Shown piece after piece: positions 29,083 to 38,130 of a DNA stretch of 38,130 nucleotides. Positions within the stretch are counted from its first letter, which is position 1. Each line of letters opens with the position of its first letter. Both the position numbers and the translations under genes were made by a program. The stretch is from Chrysomallon squamiferum (lineage: Eukaryota; Mollusca; Gastropoda; Neomphalida; Peltospiridae): assembly GCA_012295275.1 (NCBI GenBank), contig CM022672.1:14527995-14566124 (forward strand). The letters run 5' to 3'. The notes below the pieces were generated by a model. It worked only from the letters and a program-made list of their open reading frames with translations. It searched no databases and was not told the origin of the DNA.

Positions 29083-29150
29083 GGAGACGTTTATAAAGTA
29101 AAACCAAAAAAAAAAAAAAAAAAAAAAAAAAAAGAAAGAAAGAAAGAAAA
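29048..29150. repeat. Poly(T) and poly(A) runs in inverted arrangement
   Basis: A run of 32 T (29048-29079) is followed 26 nt later by 28 A (29106-29133) and (GAAA)n. Confidence 0.95.
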
Positions 29151-29685
29151 ATATATGTAGGGAAGAAAAGAAATGGTTCGACAGTTATTGTAAGCGTTGG
29201 TGTCGAAGTGGAATTCGCACTACGACAGCAATGTCATCGCCGTGGTGTAAAATGGTGTTCGCAGTTTATTATGTAGTCGACGTCGTTCCGCACAGAAATG
29301 AGATTTTTCTTTTTAGAGAATTTTTTATTTTTTATTTTTTATTTTTTATTTTTTTTTTTTTTATTTATTTTTTTTTTTTTTTTGTGACTCGCGACGTTGT
29401 AAATAAATGAGGGGAAATTGCGTTGAGTGTAGGAAAATATATATTTTTTTTTTTCTATTTATACATACATATATTATGCAGTTTTACACTTCTTTTTTTT
29501 CTTTAAAGTACCTCTATATTATTAACTATATATATATATATAAACACGTCCGTTTGTGTGTATCTATATTTCTGTATTTGTATATGCGTATGTCATTAAA
29601 AAGACAAATAAAGAAAAAAAAAAATGTAAAACTCACGAAGTTAAAGTAAAATAAAAAAATTATAAAAAATCATTATTATCATCAA

Positions 29686-29689
<4 letters not shown>

Positions 29690-29742
<53 letters not shown>

Positions 29743-29772
29743 CAACAACAACAATAATAAATAAATAAATAA
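29690..29772. repeat. (AAT)n/(AAC)n/(AAAT)n repeat
   Basis: Triplets switch from AAT to AAC and then to AAAT. Confidence 0.93.
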
Positions 29773-29924
29773 TTAGGAGGCCAGGTGAAAAAAAAAAAAA
29801 GTACTCACTGGTATAAAGCATGAATTTTAATAATTTATAAATATCACCATTTCAAACATAGTCTGATCTTTATTCAGTCTGATCTTTATTTGTCTGTTTA
29901 TTTCGCTCAGTCGATCTGAATCCC

Positions 29925-29957
<33 letters not shown>

Positions 29958-30017
29958 TACCAAAAAAAAGACATCTCCCAGAATAACAAAAATATATAGA
30001 AGAAGAAGAAGATGAAG

Positions 30018-30059
<42 letters not shown>

Positions 30060-30309
30060 CAGGAAGAAAAAGGAAAACGATTGAGTTAAGCAATAATTCT
30101 TCCACTGAGGTATGTTATCCTTCTTCAGTTCATCTGCTTCTGTAGTTTTTGGCGTCCGGCTGCTTTTGTTATTTACAAGAACATACTTTTCTGCACCATT
30201 TATTTAACTAGATAAAGAACAAACACGAGAAAAGAATCGTCTATATTACCAACACGGCTCTTGCCTTGCACACCACACCGCTAATCATGGTAACGAGCTA
30301 AGCCAATTC

Positions 30310-30311
<2 letters not shown>

Positions 30312-30353
<42 letters not shown>

Positions 30354-30364
30354 TGTCTGTCTGT
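30312..30364. repeat. (GT)n-(CTGT)n microsatellite
   Basis: About 20 GT units ending in three CTGT units. Confidence 0.95.
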
Positions 30365-30770
30365 AACGACTTTAGCAGAAGGACCAGACTTCGAGATGTG
30401 ATGTCTTCGTTTTGGACCGCCGGAGTAAATCATTTACCGTTAGCATAAGAAATAACCATTAGAGCTGTGTGAAGAACAGGAATTCGCCTATCAAAGAAAT
30501 GCTCGAAATAATAAAGTGCAATCTTTCTCCGCTGTTCCAGTACCTTTCAAAGTTAGGGCGGTTGTGTTTACGCAGTCTTTTTGGTATGTTCGTTCGGAAA
30601 TAAATTATCGTTTCGTTGTTGTTGTTGTTGTTGTTGTGTGTGTGGGTGTGTGTGGTTATGCCGTTTGCGAAATTCTTTCTGTACAACGCTTATTCAACAC
30701 TGCTTGAGTTATCTTGGAAAAATAGGAATTTCTTCTTCTTCTGGTGGACGGTAAAAAACATATTAACATG

Positions 30771-30971
30771 CCTACATACATACATACATACATACATACA
30801 TACATACATACATACATACATACATACATACATACTACATACGTACGTACGTACGTACATACATACATACATACTGACATACATACATACACATATACAT
30901 ATATATATACATAGATACATAGATAGATACATTCATACATACATACATACAGAAATACATATATACATGCA
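30771..30971. repeat. (CATA)n microsatellite with (CGTA)n insert
   Basis: CATA units, with a short CGTA block at about 30842-30859, later degrading to TACATATATA. Confidence 0.95.
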
Positions 30972-31519
30972 TACATATGTACAGATTATCAATTCATAAA
31001 TCTTTGCTCATAGAAACAGAAGGCGTGCGTTCGAAGAAATACACATAATCGTTCTATTCAGGTAACAAATGCATTTCTTCCGTATACAAATCCCAAAATA
31101 TTAAAATCACGTCTAACCAGGTACATAACAAGACCAATAATAGATTATTATCAACACTAAAAGACTGCATAGGGCGAGCACGTGTACATTAACCGGAGTG
31201 GAACAACAACACAAAATTTCACGTTGACTAAACAAAGAAAAAACACACCTGAGCAAGATTAAGTCACCTATCTCTATTTTATGGCTTCTCATGTAGTGTT
31301 GTATCAGTATATTCAGCGGTAAACATGTCTGTTGTTGATTCTTTGAATTTTTTTTTTTTTCAAATCTTATCGGACATTTAAGGTGAATATATCGTGAAAC
31401 TCGCATTATATATATGCTGAAAACTATCCTTTCTAAATGTAATTAATTACTTTATCAGTCTATCTACGTGTGTGTGAATGTTTGTGAGTGTGTGTATGCG
31501 TGAGTGTGTGTGTGTGTGC

Positions 31520-31625
<106 letters not shown>

Positions 31626-32189
31626 TTCTCTCTCTCTTCGGCTTATAAAAGCTTCTATGAACAATTATTTGATGATAAATTACTTTGTCATTATTCCAAT
31701 TAATTTTTATTTGATTCTATTTACAGTGAAATATCTCACCAAACAGCTGTAATAACAATAATCTATTCATAAAAATCAACGTACATTCACCGAGCAAATA
31801 TATTATTTAATAGCCATATACAAATAACACCATTGTTGTTTAAACTAAATAACGAAGAATCAGTAACAAAAAAAACAGTTAATAAAATATAAGAAACTTC
31901 AATAGGAACTGATTTTTTTTATTGTGTTTAATTTGTATCATCTTCAATCGACTTAATTTCGTTATTGCTGTGTAACCATTTCAGCTTTCCAAATGGACTG
32001 GCAAGTTCTATGATTGTCACATAAAGGTATCGTACTAATTTTGCCTCATTATTTTCTCAACACAATCGCACATAAAGATATCCAATTTTGTGTACACGAA
32101 TATTAGATTTCAATGAACATATTTAAATGATAGAAGAATGGGCAGGCATTAAACCGACAATGTAAAACTAATTTTATACACGTAAAGAG

Positions 32190-32780
32190 TACTTCATGAT
32201 TAAATTGTAAGCGGACAATAGATGTAATTCCGTCTCTTTGGTCCGGCGCGAGTATTTATCCATTTAAGCCTATTATTTTTACGTCATTCTGCAATTCTGG
32301 ATACTTCAAAACTATATAATCCAATATTCAATTTGCTCGGCTTTGTCGCTCGATGGTATTCATTAACTGTGTGCCACGGAAACGTACCGCTTTATTGCAG
32401 CGAGTTCGATTCAGTCGACTGATACTTGGCTGACATTAAATTACAATTACACACTGGGGAAATCGTTTGAAAACAGGTGTCCCTTGACGCGTAATAAATT
32501 AGTTATCTTATTAAAAGGTTTGTCAAAAATGCGGAAGCATTAAAAAAATAGGCTTGGATGCTAAAATATGGAAATGATCATAAGGCATAAATAACATTAG
32601 ATATTGATGTTGACAGTCGTTGAAATTCCCTCAGCTCTTTCTTTTAGTACCTCGCACGGTAAACTTTCTTCTTCTCGGATGAAGTTCGGTGTTTTACGTC
32701 TTACGCGTGATATATCCGAGGACAAATCTTCCCTGATGCATCCTTTGAGCTATTTCCCAAACTAGACGGTGCTCGAGAAT
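32190..32780. promoter_or_regulatory. Candidate regulatory island L
   Basis: A repeat-free, GC-balanced block with CGCTTTATTGCAGCG, AAATTACAATTAC, ACGCGTAATAAATTAG (ACGCGT at 32487-32492) and a further ACGCGT at 32703-32708. The density of AT cores set in GC-balanced DNA resembles developmental enhancers. No open frame of interest. Confidence 0.35.
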
Positions 32781-32959
32781 CGATTAGTCATGTACTGTAT
32801 CCTTTTCTAAGTATGGGAAATACTTACAAAAGTTTCCTTCCTACTATACAGTAAGATGAGACAAAAATGGTTTTATGTTCATTAGATATGTTTCTGCCTG
32901 TGCTACTCATATATGTATCTACGGAAGCATTTATATGTACGTACGTGTGTTTATATGTG

Positions 32960-32960
<1 letters not shown>

Positions 32961-32993
<33 letters not shown>

Positions 32994-33020
32994 TGTATGT
33001 ATGTATGTATATGTATGTAC

Positions 33021-33066
<46 letters not shown>

Positions 33067-33206
33067 GTACGTACGTATGTATGTATTTATGTATGTATAT
33101 ATGTATATATTTATGTATATATCTATGCATGTATCTATGTATGTATGTATATATGCATATATTTATGTATGTATCTATGCATGTATCTGTGTATGTATGC
33201 ATGTAA
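32961..33206. repeat. (ATGT)n-(TA)n-(ATGT)n repeat
   Basis: GTAT units on both sides of a (TA)n core at 33022-33058. The right side is degenerate. Confidence 0.95.
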
Positions 33207-33599
33207 ATGTGACATTTAAGCTTAAAGAGTCTTTACAAAAATATATGCCTTCATTCACACACTTTGTCATTCAGTAAATCTGGAAGTATTATAAATAATT
33301 ACCTTTAGATCGATGTTACTCGGTACATATGAGAATATTTCGTAAACTCTTACAAACTGGACTGCATCACATCACCTCTTTACCAATAAAATAAACATTT
33401 TCTGCAATATAAAATTTTAAAGATGAAGAGAAAAAAAAGAAAGAAGAAAAACAACAACTTTAGTATTATACGGTTGTCGCAAATCCATTAATTTTTAAAA
33501 ATTTCGTAATAATAAAAGACCATAAGAAACCTTTAAAAAAAATTACAGAAAGTGATAATATTTTCATCATCTTCTGTTATGAAAAGTGAATTTTACTAG

Positions 33600-34090
33600 C
33601 ATGCAAAAGCTATGAATACTAGATCAAATAGTGCAGACACTATGAATAAAACATCACCCCAGAATTACAATATTCATTCTGTAACCTATCAGGTCGGTGT
33701 AAGTGAACGGAGCGAAGTAACAAAATATATTTATATATCGGTTGGCGAACTTGGTGACCTGCAGGTACAAACGCCCAGTGACCTACAGCAGGTTTCCCAG
33801 ACACGCCTGTGCGTATTAAAACGCGTTTATGTTGATCCAACTCAACGAGAGCACTGCCACAATGAACATATGTACATATTCGATAGCCATAAACTGCAGG
33901 CTCTCATTATTCGCGTTTGTAAGTTTTATTGTTCGACCAATATTATTGCCGACAGATTTAATTCCCATTTCGGAGAATAATTCTCCTATAAATGTTCAGC
34001 ATTGAGAAAGAAGCCCGCTGGGAAAATGACGGTTTTGTATCGTTTGTGTTTGTGTACATCCCACCAGTGTCTTTGAAGTTCCGGCGACTG
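33600..34090. promoter_or_regulatory. Candidate regulatory island M
   Basis: Contains the third copy of TAAAACGCGT (33817-33826) and two TGACCT nuclear-receptor-type half sites at about 33756 and 33779, the first within an ACCTGCAGGT palindrome. The 122-codon open frame over this stretch has no recognised domain. Confidence 0.3.
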
Positions 34091-35300
34091 CAATGCTAAG
34101 CAAGTTCGAATTTTAGGGGTCTGCGTGACGTCATTACAAAGTAGCGGATAATCAATGAGACATTACTTGTAACGTTTATGATGAAATGAAAATCAATTAT
34201 TCCATATTGTTAGAATATAGTAATGAGAAAGAATTTATCACTGAAGTTTCTTTTGTGGTCTGAATATTACGAGCCATGCGCAACTGGGATCATTTCAAAC
34301 GACGTAACAATGGAAAACATTTCGGTTATTAAAGACTGTTATGATAGCTTTTCCAGATATCTTCCAATAATCCCAGACACAAACAGATCGGTGTGGTTTC
34401 GCTATTAGCATCTTCCTTCGTGAGCGGTAAATTAGAAAATCAAACATTTTGTAAATGATTAAGAAAACATACTCTCTTTGAACCGTTTATGAACTGACAT
34501 TCAAGATGATGACAAAAGCCAGTCAGTCAGTCAATCGATCAACCAATTTGGAACAGTCTTACACTAAAGGTTTAAGCACGCCTGTCATAACCAGAAAAAA
34601 AAAAAAGACTTATGTTGTAAAATATCAGCTTTAATACGGCCACTGTTACGAAATAACCACTAAGTTTCGTCGTCAAAACAAACCCGTTTGACACTCAATT
34701 ACCTTAACGGGTATGAACGTCAACGTAAATTACCAGAATTATATTTGTCACAATATTTAAATTATTTGTGAAATAATACAACAAAAAAAAACCCAACTAC
34801 GGCTTGATGTGTTCAAGAGATTAGCAGAATTAACTGTGAGAACTGTTTTACAGCTAAGTCCAATATTTCAAAGTTTCACCATGTTTTATTGGTACTGCAC
34901 TAGGGCGCTGTAAGGCACGCTTATCTGGTCCGCTGACCGTCCTTGGATACGAAATTGAGACGTCGATGGAATGTTAACTATAAATCAGAAATCTGTGACT
35001 GATAGATGAGAGTTGTGTACACAGTGGAGGCGATTGTCGTTACAGAGGGCTCGTAAATATGACCAGTTTCTGAAAGGTTTCTATTCACAGAGCCGCCTTT
35101 GTCCCTGATCCAGCAGAGACCAAGAAAAACAGCACTAGACCAATTGTTTAAATCTTAAATAGCTGATACGATTCGGGGGTCCCCATATTGCGATGCTTGA
35201 TGGCAGAAATAAGGGAAGGACTGAGAAAAAGCGAGAGAGATGCACGATAACAAAGAGAGAGAAAGAGGCAGGAAGAAAAAGACATATACATATGACCAGG

Positions 35301-35422
<122 letters not shown>

Positions 35423-35430
35423 AGATATTA

Positions 35431-35630
35431 NNNNNNNNNNNNNNNNNNNNNNNNNNNNNNNNNNNNNNNNNNNNNNNNNNNNNNNNNNNNNNNNNNNNNN
35501 NNNNNNNNNNNNNNNNNNNNNNNNNNNNNNNNNNNNNNNNNNNNNNNNNNNNNNNNNNNNNNNNNNNNNNNNNNNNNNNNNNNNNNNNNNNNNNNNNNNN
35601 NNNNNNNNNNNNNNNNNNNNNNNNNNNNNN
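35431..35630. other. Assembly gap of 200 N
   Basis: Exactly 200 unknown bases, probably a placeholder of arbitrary size. It begins 12 nt after a (GA)n tract, which probably broke the assembly. Reading frames drawn across it are meaningless. Confidence 0.98.
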
Positions 35631-36224
35631 CAGGCTGGACGAAAAAAAAACAAATGGACACAGACGGAAAGAACGAAAGGCAAAGCAAGAATGAAGAAGG
35701 TGAGAGAAAGGGTGACACAGAGCTTTTCAGAAAGACTCGATTTGGTGTAATGACATCAGTTATTAATGTGCTTAGTTAGGCAGTTGCCTTGCGATTGTGA
35801 TATGCAATTTCAGACAGAGAGTGGTCCTGCTTAACAACGGAAGAATATGACTTCTACGCCGGGATCGCCTCCATTATTAACACTAACCTTTACAAACACG
35901 TGTTATTTATCATACTGCCGCCAGCCCATTCAAAACTGCCAAGCCAGTATTATGTTAAATAGGTCTACGAATCTCATTTTCTTCGTGTATTACGACAATC
36001 ATTATCGGTGTGTCGATATAAACCTTTATTAATAAACTGTCTCAGGTTTGGGATGTGCTGGATACAAACTGTAAATCTTTAAGTGCAGTTATGTAAAACG
36101 ATTGACGTATTAAAAGTGATAATAATATTAGCACTCTGTATTGTTAGAGGTGATAATTACTTAAAAGGTAAATAATGTTTTAAAAGGTATCTAATATCTG
36201 GAGCAAAAAGTATTTATAGGTAAA

Positions 36225-36260
36225 ATTGTTATTATTACTATTACTATTACTGTTACTACA

Positions 36261-36319
<59 letters not shown>

Positions 36320-36458
36320 CACCATCATCATTATCGTCATCATTATTATTTTTGTTGTTATTATCGTCATCATTTTTATTATTTATCATCATCACCATCA
36401 TCATTATTATTGTTATTATTATAATTTTTATTATTATCATCATCATCATCATTATCAC

Positions 36459-36504
<46 letters not shown>

Positions 36505-36512
36505 GTTATTAG
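36225..36512. repeat. (ATT)n/(ATC)n triplet repeat
   Basis: Pure ATT cores at both ends, with mixed ATC/ATT triplets between. It produces poly-N, poly-I and poly-L frames. Confidence 0.95.
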
Positions 36513-37193
36513 ACACGTAGAACCACTCATACCGCCATGCTTCAAGGACCAAATACGTCAAGATGGATAAGTATATTCTTCACCTGTGTTTACCTATCTC
36601 GCTCATAACCTCTTTTTATCGCCATCAAGACCAGGTGTTGCAGTTGTAAAGACCACGATACCAGCCTTAGCCTCGCACCAGCCTTCACAACGTGGGCAAT
36701 GGCCCGTGGTGACTCTATTGCCATATAACATTACAAAGTAACTGTTCGGAGAATCAGGATCTCAAATGATGGTGTGTTTTTTTTTCTTTTCTTTTCTTTT
36801 TTTTTTTTTTTAAAAGTCAGGTGGAGTCAATACCGCTTTGACCATCTTGCGAGTCCAGTGAAAGACACAAAAAAAAAAAAAAAAAAAAAAATGCGTGATG
36901 CTGGGATCTTAATGTGGGCTGAAAGTGGTTAGAGTTTTTATTCTGTCGATGAAATAGCTGAGGCTTGTGTCAGATTAAGGTTTTATGGCCCCCGCGGTTC
37001 TGTTACAGAAGTTTACCCATTCAACAGGTGAATGTTTGTCTGTCAGTGTGTGTTTGTGTAGATGTAGGGATATTTTTTTTTTTTTTTTTTTATACATGTT
37101 GTTCAGGTTGGTTTTTTTTTATTGTTCTGTTTTGTTACAGGGGGAGATTATCTTTGATCTTGTCATTGTTAAAAATTATGAAGCGGTTAATTA

Positions 37194-37194
<1 letters not shown>

Positions 37195-37247
<53 letters not shown>
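37195..37247. repeat. (AAT)n microsatellite
   Basis: About 17 AAT units. Confidence 0.95.
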
Positions 37248-37489
37248 TTTGTTTTAGAAGTTATCATAAATCGTGTTTTTTTTTTTTTTTTAGTTTATGA
37301 AAAGGATAACAAAATAACGAAGACAAAGAAAAACTATCTTTCCCAAACAAGCGTATTTTAAATATGTAATAATAATAATAAAAACAACCCCCCCCTAAAA
37401 AAAATAAAAATAAAAATCACTAACAATAATAATGACAATAACAAGCATAACAACAACATTAATATTAGCAGTGATGAACAATTAAATTA

Positions 37490-37527
37490 TGAAAACAAAA
37501 TAAAACAATACAAAAACAAAACAATAC

Positions 37528-37585
<58 letters not shown>

Positions 37586-37690
37586 AAAATAAAATAAAAT
37601 AAAATAAAACAAAACAAAAAAAACAAAACAAAACAAAACAAAAATAAAATAAAACAAAAAAACAAAACAAACCTAAACTAAAACAAAATA
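37490..37690. repeat. (AAAAC)n/(AAAAT)n pentanucleotide repeat
   Basis: Degenerate AAAAC units with AAAAT blocks. The complement gives phenylalanine/leucine-rich frames that are not genes. Confidence 0.95.
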
Positions 37691-37716
37691 AAAAAAATTG
37701 CAAACGAAACTAAATC

Positions 37717-37930
37717 AGTCATAACACAATAAGCAGTGTTCCTTCTTCAAAACGCGATATTCCACAAACTTCACCGTCCACGTCAAACTCTGTGACGTTT
37801 TGGCTGAGATTTTCGTAGCCAAAATGATTTCCACAAACAAAATTATATTTGTGTTTACTCGTGTCCCGCGTTGTCAGCTTCGTGTGTGCTCGCAGAGTCA
37901 CTTCTTCTTGTCTGTTCATAAACGACTGCA
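37717..37930 (-). CDS. Possible exon of an unidentified neighbouring gene
   Basis: The minus strand shows a good acceptor (TTTGTTTTCACTGCAG) followed by 70 open codons with balanced codon use, ending in TGA at 37717-37719. The peptide contains YNFVCGNHFGYENLSQ and two N-glycosylation sequons (NLS, NVT), suggesting an extracellular protein. A GTGAAG donor-like site inside would allow an internal exon instead of a terminal one. No family was recognised. The plus strand is also open here, so coding status is uncertain. Confidence 0.35.
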
Positions 37931-38130
37931 GTGAAAACAAACACATCACTGACCAGGCACGTTCGTTATTAAAGCGTCAGTCAAATTATGGGAAAATGCA
38001 GTTTTCTGTCATATGAAGTTCTGCTAAAGTAAAGCCAGTTTTAAATAATGGTTAGATATATATCTTCTTTTTTCTTTTCTTTTTTTTTCGTTAGGTTGAT
38101 TAGAAACGAGAGTTTGTAGGATCAAGTCTG

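Noticed and set aside
33612-33980. 122-codon open frame on the plus strand
   Set aside because: No recognised motif. The minus strand is also open over part of it, and the block looks more like a conserved non-coding element.
36600-36725. GC-rich patch with a GGGCAATGGCCC hairpin, considered as a SINE or ncRNA
   Set aside because: No pol III boxes at correct spacing and no tail. Only a short inverted repeat remains.
37135-37195. Possible short terminal exon after the acceptor TTCTGTTTTGTTACAG
   Set aside because: Only 17 codons before a stop, with no partner exon seen on the plus strand, so the splice-like site is probably chance.

Overview
The window is AT-rich eukaryotic DNA packed with microsatellites: long (GA)n/(CT)n, (CA)n, (TA)n, (TTA)n, (GATA)n and (ATGT)n tracts, plus poly(A)/poly(T) runs. 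It contains one confidently recognisable gene, split by introns. A secreted peptidoglycan recognition protein (PGRP) carrying defensin-like modules points to an invertebrate. A lophotrochozoan, most likely a mollusc and perhaps a gastropod, fits best, because PGRPs with defensin-like N-termini are known from oysters. This taxonomic call is inference.

Main result: a complete five-exon gene on the minus strand, 20944 down to 16738. Joining exons 20944-20896, 20192-20061, 18636-18502, 17883-17677 and 17072-16738 gives 858 nt (285 codons plus stop). All four introns are phase 1 with GT..AG ends. The product reads: signal peptide, six-cysteine defensin-like module 1, six-cysteine module 2, PGRP/amidase_2 domain. 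All four zinc-ligand residues of catalytic PGRPs are present, so it is predicted to be a secreted N-acetylmuramoyl-L-alanine amidase with two candidate antimicrobial or wall-binding modules. A TATAAATA box lies 48 nt upstream of the ATG.

Mobile-element remnants: a 146-bp pogo/Tigger-like MITE with TA duplications (7854-7999), a tRNA-derived SINE candidate (about 13917-14150), and a large imperfect inverted repeat with arms of about 270 bp (21528-21810 and 22141-22412) about 0.5 kb upstream of the PGRP promoter.

The rest (1-13.9 kb and 22.4-37.7 kb) looks non-coding. Between the simple repeats lie islands of complex, more GC-balanced sequence (for example 4.4-5.3, 6.2-7.1, 8.7-9.6, 11.7-12.0, 26.9-27.5, 32.2-32.8 and 33.6-34.1 kb). 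They hold TAATTA-type cores and repeated ACGCGT words, and they may be conserved regulatory elements of an unseen neighbouring gene. A possible exon of another gene lies at the right end (37717-37930, minus). A 200-N assembly gap sits at 35431-35630. No rRNA, bona fide tRNA gene or CRISPR array was recognised.
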